From NCBI GenBank assembly GCA_003210155.1, contig QCNC01000008.1:1-56383 (forward strand): DNA of 56,383 nucleotides. The letters run 5' to 3'. Shown piece by piece: positions 9,636 through 20,187 of this stretch. The position numbers and the translations under genes were made by a program. Below the pieces are notes generated by a model, which was given only the letters and a program-made list of their open reading frames with translations, did no database searches and had not been told where the DNA came from. Numbering within the stretch: the first letter of the stretch is position 1; each line of letters begins with the position of its first letter. The DNA comes from Prochlorococcus sp. AG-424-E18 (GTDB taxonomy: Bacteria; Cyanobacteriota; Cyanobacteriia; PCC-6307; Cyanobiaceae).

Positions 9636-10847
9636 CTAATTTAACTTGAGCATTCCTAATTTTACTTTTAGAGGTGAATTTATAAACATCTTACTCATCA
9701 CGTAAATTAGTTTTGGAAGTGGAAGTGTATTAGTAAGAAAACCTACCCATTCATTGGTTGATAATCTAAAGAAATTTGAGAAAAAGCTTCTTAACCTATT
9801 TTCGTCAAAACTCATCAATCTTCTTAGACCGTATTGGTAAAGTTTATGCCTCTGTGTTAACTCATAAGGCCATAGGATTTCCCAGCCTTTTGTTGCGAGT
9901 TCAAGAGAGCTTAGATTAGGTTCTTTTAAAAAGATTGCTAATTTTTGTGCAAGGAGTGGAGCCCTTCTTAATAAAGATCCAACCATGTATCCTGATGCAG
10001 GATGAACCATACTTGCAGATCCTCCAAAACCAAGAACAAATTGTTTTTTAAATGGGAGGGGTAAATTCATAGGAAAAAGGCAATTCTCTTCATGAAAAAT
10101 TTCACTTACCTCAATACCCTTACTATTAAGTCTTTTATAAAGTCTTTTTTTAAGATTTTCTTGAGATAATGCAGGATAACTAGCCAATGAAGTTTCTTCA
10201 ACAAAAAAAGTCTCGTTGCCAAGATCCATCGCATAAAGGAAGGAAGGAGATGATAACTTTTCTTCATTGTTTAAATGATTTGGACGAAAATCCATTAGAA
10301 CAAATTGTTCTTTATTAACAGGCGGTGATGTAAATTTACCTACAATTCCGTAAGCAGCTTGTTGAGCAATTTCATTTTTAACTGGTCTTTTTACAAAATT
10401 ACTTTTATGACCACTTGCGTCAATAACTAATCTTGCCTTTAATTTGAGACCTGAAAAACAAATTACCTCAGATAGTTTATTTTTTTCTTTAATGTCTTTT
10501 GCTGTTTCATTCAACCATTCAATCCCTTTACATTTTTTTAAAAGCTCATTTTGAAAGGCTTCTTGATTTATTAAACCATAATCATAGTTGTGTTTTGTCG
10601 GAGTATCCCCTTTTTTATTTTCCCCATCTCCAAAAAAACTAACTGTTTCACACCACCTATGAGATAACAAAGACTCTAATCCTAATTCTTCTAATTCAGA
10701 TGCCCAGATACCATAGGTATTCTCCCATTTTTCATTTGGAGATTTTGTTGATATTCCCTTAATATTTAGATCCTCCTTGGCTAATTCTGAAGCTAAACAT
10801 AATGCTGCAGGACCTGAACCTAAAATTAAAATATCAAGTATTTCCAT
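9636..10847 (-). CDS. crtL: Lycopene cyclase, CrtL type (probably beta)
   Basis: A flavoprotein-like cyclase that forms ionone rings on lycopene during carotenoid synthesis. The N-terminal dinucleotide-binding motif is ILGSGPAALCLASELA. The cyclase motifs TYGIWASELEELGL and GFGGSASMVHPASGYMVGSLL (residues about 275-300, quoted here with family variants) are clear. The length of 403 residues is typical. Prochlorococcus encodes two related cyclases, beta and a mixed beta/epsilon enzyme. I favour beta, but paralogue assignment needs a tree. It lies 24 bases downstream of gyrA on the same strand. Confidence 0.85.
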   Translation of the reverse strand: MEILDILILGSGPAALCLASELAKEDLNIKGISTKSPNEKWENTYGIWASELEELGLESLLSHRWCETVSFFGDGENKKGDTPTKHNYDYGLINQEAFQNELLKKCKGIEWLNETAKDIKEKNKLSEVICFSGLKLKARLVIDASGHKSNFVKRPVKNEIAQQAAYGIVGKFTSPPVNKEQFVLMDFRPNHLNNEEKLSSPSFLYAMDLGNETFFVEETSLASYPALSQENLKKRLYKRLNSKGIEVSEIFHEENCLFPMNLPLPFKKQFVLGFGGSASMVHPASGYMVGSLLRRAPLLAQKLAIFLKEPNLSSLELATKGWEILWPYELTQRHKLYQYGLRRLMSFDENRLRSFFSNFFRLSTNEWVGFLTNTLPLPKLIYVMSKMFINSPLKVKLGMLKLN

Positions 10848-10871
10848 ATTATTTAGCTAACCATAAGGCTT

Positions 10872-13469
10872 TTAATTTTGTTCAACTGAGCTAGGTTGGT
10901 CTTTTCCCTCTATTTGTTCATGAGGTACCAATACCACTTCAGATAAATGATCACCGTCATCTAATCTTTGTAATTTTACTCCTGTAGCTGCCCTAGATTG
11001 CTGAGAGATTTTATCTGCGTTTGTTCTTACTATTACTCCTTTTTCGGTCACTAGAAGTAATTCTTCTCCCTCGCCAAGGACCTTTAAACAAACTAGCTGA
11101 TCATCTTTAATTCTAAATTTTATTGCTCTCAAGCCCATGCCTGCTCTTTTTTGTAATCTAAATTGAGCTACAGGTACTCTCTTCCCTAGTCCAAATGAAC
11201 TGGCTATTAATACCCATGGACCATCTGAAAAGTTTTCCTCAACATTATCATCAAGATCTTCTGTGAGATCATTTATTTTAGCCAATTGATCAACCAAGTT
11301 AGATGTTAAAACATCCATAGAAACTAGATTGTCTCCTTCTCTCAAGTTCATTGATTTAACCCCTCTTGCCGTTCTACCAAGTGGCCTTAATTCATTAAAA
11401 TCTAATCTAAAATGAATCGCCATTCCTGTTCTTGATCCAATCAAAACACTGTCACCTTCTTTTGATAATCTAACCCAAGTTAAAGCATCTCCATCTTCAA
11501 GATTTATTGCTATTAATCCATTAGATCGAATTTTTGAGAAAGCAGAAAGTGATGTTCTTTTTATAAATCCAGCTTTGGTTAGCATTAATAGATAACAATC
11601 GTTATCAAAAGAATCTACTGCAACTAGCGAGGTTATCTTTTCTTCTCTTGGTATTGGGAGAAGTTGAACTGATGGAGTACCTTTAGCTGTTCTGCTACTC
11701 ATGGGAACTCTATATGCTGGCAGAGCATAAGATACCCCTCTATCACTAAAAAGCAAAAGAGTATCATGATCATTACAGCTTATAAATAGTTTTACTTCAT
11801 CATCTCCTTGTGTCTTTGTTCCAGCTTTACCCCTAGACCCACGACTTGTAGATTCGAATTCATTAACAGGCATTCTTTTTAAATAACCTGCTTCAGTCAA
11901 TAAAACTACAGATCTGTCATTAGCGATAAGATCAATATCATCTAGACCACCGCCTAAATCAAGTATTTCTGTTTTTCTTGGAGAGGAAAATCTTTCATCG
12001 ATTTTATTAAGTTCTTCAAGAATAATTTCAAATATTCTTTCTTTACTATTCAATATTTGCTGATATAGGTTGATTTTTCTGGTTAACTCATCATGTTCCC
12101 CTTTGATTTTATCTGCTTCTAATGCTGTTAATCTTCTTAATTGCATTTGTAAAATAGCTTCTGCCTGAGTGGCAGATAACTCATGATCAGTTTGTAATTT
12201 TTCTCTGGCTGAAACTGTATCTTTTGCTGATCTTATTAGATTAATAATCTCATCCATAGCACTCAATGCTAATAAAAGACCTTTTACGATGTGATCCCTC
12301 TCTTCAGCCTTTTTTAATAAAAATCCTGTTCTTCGCCTTATTGTCTCCACTCTGAAGTCTAGAAATACATCTAACATTTTCCTGAGTGAAAGTGTTGTGG
12401 GCTCTCCTTTTACTAAAGCAAGTATATTTGCACTAAAGTTATTTTGTAGAGGGGTTAACTTAAATAAATTATTTAAAACTACTTGTGGGTAGGCATCCCT
12501 TTTTAGTTCAATAACAATCCGCATTCCGTCTCTATCACTTTCATCTCTAATATCAGAAATACCTTCTAATTTTTTTTCATTAACCAAGTCAGCAATTCTC
12601 TCTATCAACGCAGCTTTATTAGTTTGAAATGGGAGTTCTGTAATTATTACTGCATCTTTTTCTGCTCTACCACTGGATTTAATTTGCTCAATATTTGCTA
12701 CACCTCTCATGGTTATTGAACCCCTTCCTGTCTTGAAAGTTTCTCTGATACCATCTCTGCCTAAGATTTGACCACCTGTGGGAAAATCAGGACCCTTAAT
12801 TATTTCAAAAAGTTCTCTATCTTCAATAGAAGGGTTATTGATGATTGATTTAATACCATTAATTAATTCCCCTAAGTTATGAGGTGGAATATTAGTTGCC
12901 ATTCCTACTGCTATTCCAGATGATCCATTTAGAAGTAGTTGAGGAATCCTAGCGGGCAAAACTGTTGGTTCTTGTTGAGAACCGTCAAAATTATCGGCGA
13001 AATCTACAGTTTCAGATTCAATATCCTCTAATAAACTTTCATCTGTAAGAGACTGTAAACGAGATTCTGTATATCTCATTGCTGCCGGAGGGTCGTTATC
13101 AACAGAACCAAAGTTTCCATGGCCATCTATGAGCGGCATCCTCATAGAGAAATCCTGAGCCATCCTAACCAAAGCATCATAAACAGCAGTATCGCCATGA
13201 GGGTGGTATTTACCAAGTACTTCTCCAACAACTCTTGCACATTTTCTGTATGGTCTACTGCTAGTTAAACCAAGTTCATACATTGCATAAAGAATTCTTC
13301 TATGAACAGGTTTTAATCCATCTCTTGCATCTGGAAGAGCACGACCGACTATAACGCTCATTGCATACTCAAGGTATGAGCGAGACATTTCATTTCTTAG
13401 GTCAGTCTGAATAATTCGGTCGTTATCTTCGCTTAATCCTGAGTTATCAGAATCTAAAATATCAGACAT
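10872..13469 (-). CDS. gyrA: DNA gyrase subunit A
   Basis: The breakage-reunion subunit of DNA gyrase. The catalytic tyrosine is Tyr133 in AAMRYTESR. The quinolone-resistance region [12 protein letters not shown] at about 88-99 has Thr at the position of E. coli Ser83 and keeps the Asp equivalent to Asp87. The C-terminal beta-pinwheel shows repeated GRxxRG-like blades, including a GRTARGVKS stretch and a QSRAATGV stretch. The length (865) is full size. The ATG at 13469 lies 180 bases from the divergent guaB3 gene. Confidence 0.97.
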   Translation of the reverse strand: MSDILDSDNSGLSEDNDRIIQTDLRNEMSRSYLEYAMSVIVGRALPDARDGLKPVHRRILYAMYELGLTSSRPYRKCARVVGEVLGKYHPHGDTAVYDALVRMAQDFSMRMPLIDGHGNFGSVDNDPPAAMRYTESRLQSLTDESLLEDIESETVDFADNFDGSQQEPTVLPARIPQLLLNGSSGIAVGMATNIPPHNLGELINGIKSIINNPSIEDRELFEIIKGPDFPTGGQILGRDGIRETFKTGRGSITMRGVANIEQIKSSGRAEKDAVIITELPFQTNKAALIERIADLVNEKKLEGISDIRDESDRDGMRIVIELKRDAYPQVVLNNLFKLTPLQNNFSANILALVKGEPTTLSLRKMLDVFLDFRVETIRRRTGFLLKKAEERDHIVKGLLLALSAMDEIINLIRSAKDTVSAREKLQTDHELSATQAEAILQMQLRRLTALEADKIKGEHDELTRKINLYQQILNSKERIFEIILEELNKIDERFSSPRKTEILDLGGGLDDIDLIANDRSVVLLTEAGYLKRMPVNEFESTSRGSRGKAGTKTQGDDEVKLFISCNDHDTLLLFSDRGVSYALPAYRVPMSSRTAKGTPSVQLLPIPREEKITSLVAVDSFDNDCYLLMLTKAGFIKRTSLSAFSKIRSNGLIAINLEDGDALTWVRLSKEGDSVLIGSRTGMAIHFRLDFNELRPLGRTARGVKSMNLREGDNLVSMDVLTSNLVDQLAKINDLTEDLDDNVEENFSDGPWVLIASSFGLGKRVPVAQFRLQKRAGMGLRAIKFRIKDDQLVCLKVLGEGEELLLVTEKGVIVRTNADKISQQSRAATGVKLQRLDDGDHLSEVVLVPHEQIEGKDQPSSVEQN

Positions 13470-13649
13470 ATAAAAATCCTTTTTTTAATAATAATCGCTG
13501 ATTGTCATAATGAATAAAAAAAAATATTTATTTAATTCCCAAATACTCACATTTACACACAAATCAAAATAAAACCTGTTGTTTTTGAATAAACCTTGGC
13601 TTATTACCCCTTTAGTTGTTAATTTAATCAAAATAAAGAGAAAAATTCC

Positions 13650-14813
13650 GTGAATATTGAACTTGGTTTAAATAAAAAAGTCAGAAGGGCTTATGGCATT
13701 GATGAAATAGCTTTAGTCCCTGGTAATAGAACACTTGATTACGATTTGACTGATACTTCTTGGTCAATAGGTGACATCAAAAGAGAAGTTCCGATCGTAG
13801 CTAGTGCTATGGATAGTGTTGTCGATGTCAATACGGCTGTAGAACTCACAAAATTAGGTTCCATAGGAGTTATTAATATGGAGGGCATACAAACAAGATA
13901 TGAAAATCCTAATGAAATATTGAACCAAATAGCATCAGTCGGGAAGAATGATTTTATACCGTTAATGCAGAAGATATACAGCGAACCAGTCAAAGAGGGA
14001 TTGATTTTACAGAGAATAAATGAGGTCAAAGAAGGAGGAGGTATCGCTGCTTTTAGTGGGACTCCCCAAGCCGCTATTAAGTTTAAAGAAACACTTAATA
14101 ATTCCAAAATAGATTTATTTTTTCTTCAAGGAACAGTTGTTTCAACTGAACATCTTGGTATGGAAGGTAAGGAAACTTTAAATATTAAAGATCTCTGCCA
14201 ATCTATGAATATCCCAGTTATAGCAGGAAATTGTGTTACTTACGAAGTTGCAAAACTTCTCATGAATGCTGGAGTCGCAGGATTAATGGTTGGGATAGGA
14301 CCTGGAGCGGCATGTACCTCAAGAGGAGTATTAGGAATTGGAATCCCTCAAGCAACTGCAATTGCTGATTGTAGTGCTGCAAGAAATGATTACTTTAAAG
14401 AAAGTGGTCGTTATATTCCCATTATTGGTGATGGAGGAATTGTAACGGGCGGAGATATCTGTAAATGCTTAGCATGTGGAGCAGATGCTGTAATGATTGG
14501 ATCCCCAATAGCTAAATCCTCAAACGCTCCAGGTAAAGGGTTTCACTGGGGTATGGCTACTCCAAGTCCAGTATTGCCAAGGGGCACAAGAATTGAAGTT
14601 GGTTCTACAGGATCCTTAGAAAGAATAATTAAAGGCCCTGCTTTACTTGATGATGGGACACATAACTTATTAGGAGCCATCAGAACCTCAATGAGTACTC
14701 TTGGGGCAAAAAATATTAAAGAAATGCAAGAAGTTGAAATAGTTATAGCACCATCGCTTCTTACAGAGGGTAAGGTTTATCAAAAAGCTCAGCAGCTTGG
14801 AATGGGCAAGTAG
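13650..14813 (+). CDS. guaB3: IMP dehydrogenase-family protein (GuaB3 type, no CBS domains)
   Basis: A 387-residue TIM-barrel of the IMP dehydrogenase/GMP reductase superfamily starting at GTG. The active-site loop GPGAACTSRGVLGIG holds the catalytic-type Cys222. The phosphate-binding segment IIGDGGIVTGGDICKCLA is present. The tandem CBS domains of canonical GuaB are absent, which places it in the actinobacterial/cyanobacterial GuaB3 subfamily. Whether it acts as IMP dehydrogenase or GMP reductase cannot be decided from sequence. It is followed by the Yfr1 RNA and trxA, an arrangement known in Prochlorococcus. Confidence 0.9.
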   Translation: MNIELGLNKKVRRAYGIDEIALVPGNRTLDYDLTDTSWSIGDIKREVPIVASAMDSVVDVNTAVELTKLGSIGVINMEGIQTRYENPNEILNQIASVGKNDFIPLMQKIYSEPVKEGLILQRINEVKEGGGIAAFSGTPQAAIKFKETLNNSKIDLFFLQGTVVSTEHLGMEGKETLNIKDLCQSMNIPVIAGNCVTYEVAKLLMNAGVAGLMVGIGPGAACTSRGVLGIGIPQATAIADCSAARNDYFKESGRYIPIIGDGGIVTGGDICKCLACGADAVMIGSPIAKSSNAPGKGFHWGMATPSPVLPRGTRIEVGSTGSLERIIKGPALLDDGTHNLLGAIRTSMSTLGAKNIKEMQEVEIVIAPSLLTEGKVYQKAQQLGMGK

Positions 14814-14895
14814 TGCATTTAGAGTAAAATTATAAAACCTTAGTGAATTAAGTATTAAATTGAAAAATTTTCTAATTAGGAGTTATTATGAAATG

Positions 14896-14952
14896 ATGGG
14901 GGAAACCCCATACTCCTCACACACTAAATCGCCCGATTAATCGGGCTTTTTT
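14896..14952 (+). ncRNA. yfr1: Yfr1 small regulatory RNA
   Basis: A TATTAT -10 box at 14884-14889 places the start near 14896. A first hairpin (GGGG/CCCC, 14898-14909) is followed by a single-stranded stretch with the cyanobacterial Yfr1 core ACTCCTCACACAC at 14912-14924. The palindromic terminator GCCCGATTAATCGGGC (14931-14946) and six Ts end the RNA. The roughly 55-base size, the two-hairpin shape and the guaB-trxA location agree with the described Yfr1, which base-pairs with mRNAs (porin-type messages in published work). Confidence 0.95.
14931..14952 (+). terminator. Rho-independent terminator of Yfr1
   Basis: The perfect 16-base palindrome GCCCGATTAATCGGGC is followed by TTTTTT. It ends Yfr1 and isolates guaB3 from trxA. 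Confidence 0.9.
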
Positions 14953-15043
14953 AGATATTTTGTTACTTATATTATTTAATCTGTAATGAAATCATCACTT
15001 AAAAGAATTGCCTGCTAAATTTTCAAAAAGGAATACTTAAATT

Positions 15044-15367
15044 ATGTCATCAGCTCCAGCCGTAACTGATTCTTCATTTGACAAGGATGTACTGCAAAGT
15101 GATCTTCCAGTATTGGTTGATTTTTGGGCACCATGGTGCGGTCCATGTAGGATGGTTGCTCCAGTTGTTGAAGAAATCTCAAAAGACTTTGAAGGTAAAA
15201 TTAAAGTTTTTAAATTAAACACAGATGAGAATCCAAATGTAGCCAGTCAATACGGAATTAGAAGTATTCCTACATTAATGATTTTTAAAGGAGGTCAAAA
15301 GGTTGATACCGTTGTTGGCGCTGTGCCAAAAGCTACTCTTTCGAGCACATTAACTAAGCATTTATAA
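15044..15367 (+). CDS. trxA: Thioredoxin
   Basis: A small cytoplasmic protein-disulfide reductase of 107 residues. It carries the classical active site WCGPC with Cys32 and Cys35, the cis-proline loop [10 protein letters not shown] and the C-terminal GxVPKATL helix start. It belongs to the m-type thioredoxins that serve light-dependent redox regulation. Upstream lies Yfr1 with its terminator. hisH follows after 11 bases, so trxA and hisH may share a transcript. Confidence 0.97.
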   Translation: MSSAPAVTDSSFDKDVLQSDLPVLVDFWAPWCGPCRMVAPVVEEISKDFEGKIKVFKLNTDENPNVASQYGIRSIPTLMIFKGGQKVDTVVGAVPKATLSSTLTKHL

Positions 15368-15378
15368 ATTTAAAAGCT

Positions 15379-15996
15379 TTGCATAAAATTGGACTAATAG
15401 ACTATGGAATGGGTAATATTCATTCTGTAACAAAATCTCTAGAAAGTCTTGGAGAAGAAATTATATTAATTAATAACTTTAATGATTCCAAGCTTTGCAA
15501 GGCGGTAATACTTCCTGGAGTTGGAGCATTTGATCCAGCGATGAATAATCTAATAAATACTGATTTGATAACTGATTTGAAAAATTGGATTAAAAGTGGG
15601 AAGTCTTTTTTGGGAATATGTTTAGGTCTTCAACTCCTTTTTGAATGTAGTGATGAAGGAAAAGTTCAAGGGCTGGGAATTTTAAAAGGAAAAATACAAA
15701 AAATACCTAATATTGTTAACCAAAGAATCCCACACATGGGTTGGTGCCAACTTTTACCTACAAAAAAAAATACTTTTTTTGGGATTGAAGAATTAAATAA
15801 TTGGGTCTATTTTGTACATTCCTATCATGCAATCCCAGATGATTTAAATATTATTGCAGCTCAGGTTGATTATGGCACTGAAAAATTAACTGCAATGATT
15901 GAGAATGATAATTTATTGGCCTGTCAATTTCATCCGGAAAAATCTGGAAAAACCGGCGAAAAATTTTTGAGAAGATGGCTTAGTAATATTCAATAA
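15379..15996 (+). CDS. hisH: Imidazole glycerol phosphate synthase, glutaminase subunit
   Basis: HisH releases ammonia from glutamine and channels it to HisF in histidine synthesis. It is a class I amidotransferase with LPGVGAFDPAMNNL near 45-58, the nucleophile Cys81 in GICLGLQLLFE, and the C-terminal CQFHPEKSG with catalytic His and Glu. The start is TTG at 15379, right after the trxA stop. The length (205) is normal. It is followed at 13 bases by rsmD. Confidence 0.95.
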   Translation: MHKIGLIDYGMGNIHSVTKSLESLGEEIILINNFNDSKLCKAVILPGVGAFDPAMNNLINTDLITDLKNWIKSGKSFLGICLGLQLLFECSDEGKVQGLGILKGKIQKIPNIVNQRIPHMGWCQLLPTKKNTFFGIEELNNWVYFVHSYHAIPDDLNIIAAQVDYGTEKLTAMIENDNLLACQFHPEKSGKTGEKFLRRWLSNIQ

Positions 15997-16009
15997 CAGA
16001 TGCTTAGGG

Positions 16010-16609
16010 ATGAAGACTAACTTAAGATTAATAGGAGGTAAAAAACTCCAAAGTCCAAATAATTCTTATACCAGACCTACAACTTTGAGAGTCAGAGAGG
16101 CCATATTTAATATATTGAACAATAGAGTTGAAAATAGTAACTGGCTAGATTTATTTAGTGGAACAGGGGCCATATCGTGTGAAGCCTATAATCACGGGGC
16201 AAGCAAAATACTTGCAATTGAAAAAAACAAAATCAATTCAAAAATTTGCTTAGAAAATTTACTCTCGTTAGAGAATATAGAGAATAGAAGAAATGATATC
16301 GAAGTTATTTGTAAAGATGTTTTGAAATGGACAAAACCAAATTATGAGAGAAACTTATTATCTAGAAATATGGATTTAAATAAATTAAAATTTGATTTTG
16401 TTTATATAGATCCTCCCTACAATGTTGATTTCCATGAATTAGTTTTAAATCAAATATTTAATTGTAATTTTTTAAAAAGAGATTCAACAGTTATTTGTGA
16501 ACATTCTCCAAACCTATTTATTAAAAAAAGTACTTTGTGGGAAACTATAGATGTAAGAAATTATGGTCAGTCAAGATTAACATTTTTAATCAATGTCCAG
16601 CATCCCTGA
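16010..16609 (+). CDS. rsmD: 16S rRNA (guanine966-N2)-methyltransferase RsmD
   Basis: A class I SAM-dependent methyltransferase of 199 residues acting on the small-subunit rRNA. The N-terminal [13 protein letters not shown] segment is characteristic of RsmD. The SAM-binding motif is [15 protein letters not shown], and the catalytic DPPYN lies near residue 131. The last 24 bases of the gene overlap the 3' end of petG on the opposite strand. Confidence 0.92.
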   Translation: MKTNLRLIGGKKLQSPNNSYTRPTTLRVREAIFNILNNRVENSNWLDLFSGTGAISCEAYNHGASKILAIEKNKINSKICLENLLSLENIENRRNDIEVICKDVLKWTKPNYERNLLSRNMDLNKLKFDFVYIDPPYNVDFHELVLNQIFNCNFLKRDSTVICEHSPNLFIKKSTLWETIDVRNYGQSRLTFLINVQHP

Positions 16610-16705
16610 ACCTCTTCTGTATTGATTCCATGCACTTACGAATAATCCAAGAAGAGTTATTGGAACTAAACCTAAAACAATTCCACATAGAAGAGGCTCG
16701 ATCAT
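16586..16705 (-). CDS. petG: Cytochrome b6f complex subunit PetG
   Basis: A 39-codon gene with ATG at 16705 and TAA at 16586. The translation opens [18 protein letters not shown] and continues as one transmembrane helix with the conserved WNQYRRGSG just after it, which is PetG. PetG is an essential small subunit of the thylakoid cytochrome b6f complex. The gene runs against its surroundings, and its last codons are antisense to the end of rsmD. The cytochrome cM-like gene starts 56 bases away on the other strand. Confidence 0.95.
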   Translation of the reverse strand: MIEPLLCGIVLGLVPITLLGLFVSAWNQYRRGSGMLDID

Positions 16706-16760
16706 TTTTTTGCCTTTTTTGAATTTATTATTCACAATTGTTACATAGAGACTATTTTTT

Positions 16761-17147
16761 GTGTCAACATCTTCATCAACTGCAGCAGAAAGAGACTTTA
16801 AAAGCGAATTCTTAAAAATTGTTTTTATTGTGTTTGGAGTTTTATTGATTTGTTTTTCAATATTTTTCGTAAAACATCAAGAAAATAGAAAATATATTAT
16901 TGAAACTCTTGAGCTTAATGGCTCTGCTGAGGAAGGAGATGCTCTTTTTAAGATAAATTGTGTTGGATGTCATGGAATTACAGCAAGAGGATTAGTGGGG
17001 CCAGACTTACACTCAATAACTCAACGTTTGAATGATAAAGAGATAATAAAACAAGTTACTGGAGGCTTAACTCCTCCTATGCCAAGTTTTGAAATTGATC
17101 CTGTAAATATGTCTAATTTATTAAAATATCTTCATAGCCTTGAATGA
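16761..17147 (+). CDS. cytM: Membrane-anchored c-type cytochrome (cytochrome cM-like)
   Basis: A 128-residue protein starting at GTG. An uncleaved-looking hydrophobic anchor (about residues 18-37) is followed by a small cytochrome c domain. The haem attachment site is CVGCH at 67-71, and the likely axial ligand is Met107 in PPMPSF. Cyanobacterial CytM has this anchored layout, whereas soluble cytochrome c6 has a cleaved signal. CytM is linked to curbing photosynthesis or respiration under stress or dark conditions. Divergence from petG and ATGA overlap with the next gene are notable. Confidence 0.8.
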   Translation: MSTSSSTAAERDFKSEFLKIVFIVFGVLLICFSIFFVKHQENRKYIIETLELNGSAEEGDALFKINCVGCHGITARGLVGPDLHSITQRLNDKEIIKQVTGGLTPPMPSFEIDPVNMSNLLKYLHSLE

Positions 17148-17896
17148 TTTTGGAGAAAAATTTTTTTAATTTAAAGATAATATTAGTTGAACCAAATGGC
17201 CCTTTAAATGTAGGGAGCGTTGCCAGATTATGCTCCAACTTTGAAGTTGATGAATTAAGAATTGTTTCTCCAAAATGCGATATATTCTCTTTAGATGCAA
17301 AAAAAATGGCCCTTAAAGGTCAAAAATTTCTTGATAATTGTAAGATTTTTTACAATCTTGAAAATGCTATTTTTGATTGTGATCTGGTTCTTGCATCTTG
17401 TGGAAGGATTGATGTGAGAAAAGATTCATTTTTTGTATCTTCTGAAGATTTATTTGACTGGACTTTATCCTTTAGGAAGATAAATAATTTGGCAATTATA
17501 TTTGGTAGAGAAGATAGTGGTTTAACGAATGATGAATTACTTCTGGCAAATAAAACTTTTAATATTCCAACTTCTCAGAATAATCCGTCCTTAAATCTTT
17601 CTCACGCTGTTTCAATAGCTTTGTATGAATTAAATAAGTCTTCTAAAAAGAACTTTAACAATGAATTAAAAGTTTTTAACTTAGCATCATCGAAAGAAGT
17701 ACATGATACATTTGTGGAGATAGAAGAAATGCTTTTACGAGTTGGATATCTTTTAAAACATACCTCCAAGGCAAAAATCAGTAAATTTAAGAATTTTATT
17801 TTGAGGGCAAATACAACAATGCACGAAATAAATGTTTTAAGAGGAATTGTCCATCAAATAAACTGGTTTTTGAATAATTCGAATAAATATAAGTAA
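17144..17896 (+). CDS. trmJ: tRNA/rRNA 2'-O-methyltransferase, TrmJ (SpoU) type
   Basis: A SPOUT-superfamily methyltransferase of 250 residues. Motif 1 is VEPNGPLNVGSVARL (residues about 15-29), motif 2 is IFGREDSGLTNDE, and motif 3 is NPSLNLSHAVSIALYEL. The short C-terminal helical extension suits TrmJ, which methylates position 32 of tRNA anticodon loops; other SpoU members remain possible. The start overlaps the cytochrome gene stop in an ATGA, implying translational coupling. Confidence 0.82.
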   Translation: MILEKNFFNLKIILVEPNGPLNVGSVARLCSNFEVDELRIVSPKCDIFSLDAKKMALKGQKFLDNCKIFYNLENAIFDCDLVLASCGRIDVRKDSFFVSSEDLFDWTLSFRKINNLAIIFGREDSGLTNDELLLANKTFNIPTSQNNPSLNLSHAVSIALYELNKSSKKNFNNELKVFNLASSKEVHDTFVEIEEMLLRVGYLLKHTSKAKISKFKNFILRANTTMHEINVLRGIVHQINWFLNNSNKYK

Positions 17897-18013
17897 GTAT
17901 AAATTTGATTAGTTATTATTTATCTCTTGTTTTAATTTGATAGGGATATTTACTAAAAACATTTTCTGAAGTAGCATCTATTGATTATTTGAATATTAAA
18001 GAAAACTAAAACT

Positions 18014-19102
18014 GTGCTTACAACAAAGAAAAGAAGAGTTTTTCCATTTACAGCAGTAATTGGTCAAGAAGAAATGAAATTGGCTCTCTTGTTAAATGTT
18101 ATTGATCCAAGAATTGGAGGAGTGATGATAATGGGTGATAGAGGGACTGGAAAGTCTACTACAATCAGAGCCTTAGCTGATTTGTTGCCTGCAATCGATG
18201 TTGTGAAAGACGATCCATATAATAGTTCTCTAGTCGATCCTGATTTACAAAGTAAAGAAGTTTTGGAAAAAATTACTCAAGGAGAAAATCTAGAGAGTAT
18301 TCAAAAACAAGTCCCTATGGTTGATTTGCCTTTAGGAGCTACTGAAGATAGGCTTTGTGGAACTATTGATATAGAGAAGGCTTTGAGCGAAGGTGTTAAG
18401 GCATTCGAACCAGGTCTATTAGCAAAAGCTAATAGGGGTTTACTATACGTTGATGAAGTTAATTTACTTGATGACCATTTAGTTGATGTACTTTTAGATT
18501 CGGCCGCTTCCGGATGGAATACAGTAGAAAGGGAAGGGGTCTCAGTTCGACATCCTGCAAGGTTTGTCCTTATTGGTTCAGGAAATCCAGAAGAAGGTGA
18601 ATTAAGGCCTCAGCTATTGGATAGGTTTGGAATGAGTGTTGAAGTTAAGACAGTTAGAGATGCTGAATTAAGAGTTCAAGTGGTTGATCAAAGAACTTCA
18701 TTTGATGATAATCCTGATGAGTTTTCATTGAGTGTTGAAAAACAACAGGATGAACTACAACAAAAAGTTATTAAAGCACAAGAAATATTAAATTCTGTTC
18801 AAATGGACGATGACTTAAGATTGAATATTTCTGCAATCTGCGGAGAACTAGATGTTGATGGTTTACGTGGAGATATTGTTACAAATCGATCTGCAAGGGC
18901 AATTGCAGCATTTGAGGGCAGAACTGAAGTGCAAGAAGATGATATCGCAAGGGTTATTTCTTGTTCTTTAAGACATAGACTTAGAAAAGATCCCTTAGAA
19001 CAGGTTGATTCAGGTGAAAGAGTTATTCAAGCTTTTTGTAAAGTATTTGATTTAGATGAAAAAGAAAATCTTTCAAAATTTCAATTGTCTGCTGAAGCTT
19101 AA
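18014..19102 (+). CDS. chlI: Magnesium chelatase subunit I
   Basis: The AAA+ ATPase subunit of the ChlHDI chelatase that inserts Mg2+ into protoporphyrin IX, the first step committed to chlorophyll. It starts at GTG. It shows Walker [10 protein letters not shown] at 41-49, Walker [11 protein letters not shown] near 145-154, and the sensor region [16 protein letters not shown]. The length of 362 residues is canonical. 117 AT-rich bases upstream presumably carry its promoter. ruvC follows after 5 bases, so co-transcription is likely. Confidence 0.97.
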   Translation: MLTTKKRRVFPFTAVIGQEEMKLALLLNVIDPRIGGVMIMGDRGTGKSTTIRALADLLPAIDVVKDDPYNSSLVDPDLQSKEVLEKITQGENLESIQKQVPMVDLPLGATEDRLCGTIDIEKALSEGVKAFEPGLLAKANRGLLYVDEVNLLDDHLVDVLLDSAASGWNTVEREGVSVRHPARFVLIGSGNPEEGELRPQLLDRFGMSVEVKTVRDAELRVQVVDQRTSFDDNPDEFSLSVEKQQDELQQKVIKAQEILNSVQMDDDLRLNISAICGELDVDGLRGDIVTNRSARAIAAFEGRTEVQEDDIARVISCSLRHRLRKDPLEQVDSGERVIQAFCKVFDLDEKENLSKFQLSAEA

Positions 19103-19107
19103 TAACA

Positions 19108-19581
19108 GTGAGAATAATTGGGATTGACCCTGGATTAGCTAGAGTTGGTTATGGAATAATTGAGATAAAAAATGAAAGAAAGATATTACTAGATTGTGGT
19201 GTTATTGAAACAGGTAAAGATAAAAAAGAAGAAGATAGACTTTATGAGATATTCAAAGATCTTAATGAATTAATAAATCATTGGAACCCAACTACAGCGG
19301 CAGTAGAAAAATTTTTCTTTTATAGGTCAAGCACTACCATTAGTGTGGTGCAGGCCAGAGGCGTGATTATGATGGTATTGGCCTCTAAAAAAATTCATGT
19401 AAGTGAGTATTCACCTGCTCAGATAAAATTAACAATCGCTGGGTCTGGAAAGGCATCTAAGAAAGATATTCTTGATGCTGTTATGTATAACTTAAATCTC
19501 AACAAACCTCCAAAACCTGATGATTCAGCAGATGCATTGGCAATAGCACTCACAAAACTAAATGAGGATGGCTTTAACTGA
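19108..19581 (+). CDS. ruvC: Holliday junction endonuclease RuvC
   Basis: The resolvase that cleaves Holliday junctions with RuvAB. The start is GTG at 19108. The four acidic active-site positions are visible: Asp7 in [12 protein letters not shown], Glu in AAVEKFFF, and the C-terminal Asp pair in [11 protein letters not shown]. The length of 157 residues is typical. It sits between chlI and the formyl-THF cyclo-ligase on one strand with short spacers. Confidence 0.95.
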   Translation: MRIIGIDPGLARVGYGIIEIKNERKILLDCGVIETGKDKKEEDRLYEIFKDLNELINHWNPTTAAVEKFFFYRSSTTISVVQARGVIMMVLASKKIHVSEYSPAQIKLTIAGSGKASKKDILDAVMYNLNLNKPPKPDDSADALAIALTKLNEDGFN

Positions 19582-19590
19582 AAATTTAAT

Positions 19591-20148
19591 ATGACTATCT
19601 TTGACAATAAGAAATTGGAGAGGGATACGTTTAGAAAACTAAGAGATGGGATTTCTCTTAATCAAAGAGAAAATGTAGAAAAAAATGTGAGATTATATAT
19701 TGATTCATTTGTTAAGGGATATAAAAATATTGGTTATATAGCCATATATTGGCCTCTAAAAAATGAAGTTGATATAAGAAGTCTTAAGAAAAAATTTACT
19801 TTAGCTTTGCCTAGATGCAATTGTAAAAAAGAGTTGTTATTTTATCCATGGGACGAAAAACCTCTTACCAAAGACTTTGAGGGGATACTAAGTCCAAATA
19901 ACTCTTCCCCGTTAAGTCATTTGCAGATAAGCATGATATTCGTACCATGTCTCTCTGTTGATAAAAATTTAACAAGATTAGGTTATGGAGGAGGTTATTT
20001 TGATAAATTAAGGAGAGATAATGATTGGAGAAATGTTCCATGCATTGGAGTATTAACTTCTAATTGTGTAAGTACGGTTTCATTAACCAGAGCTGAGTGG
20101 GATATTCCTTTATCAGGCTTTATCACAGAAAAAGAAATATTTGTATAA
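19591..20148 (+). CDS. 5-formyltetrahydrofolate cyclo-ligase
   Basis: This enzyme (MTHFS/YgfA family, EC 6.3.3.2) converts 5-formyl-THF to 5,10-methenyl-THF with ATP. The signature RLGYGGGYFDKL lies near residues 130-141, YWPLKNEVD lies near 53-61, and FVPCLSVD precedes the glycine motif. The length of 185 residues is normal. It starts 9 bases after ruvC. Confidence 0.9.
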   Translation: MTIFDNKKLERDTFRKLRDGISLNQRENVEKNVRLYIDSFVKGYKNIGYIAIYWPLKNEVDIRSLKKKFTLALPRCNCKKELLFYPWDEKPLTKDFEGILSPNNSSPLSHLQISMIFVPCLSVDKNLTRLGYGGGYFDKLRRDNDWRNVPCIGVLTSNCVSTVSLTRAEWDIPLSGFITEKEIFV

Positions 20149-20187
20149 TAGAAGATTCATTAAGTGAATAATTTATAGTTTTAAAAA

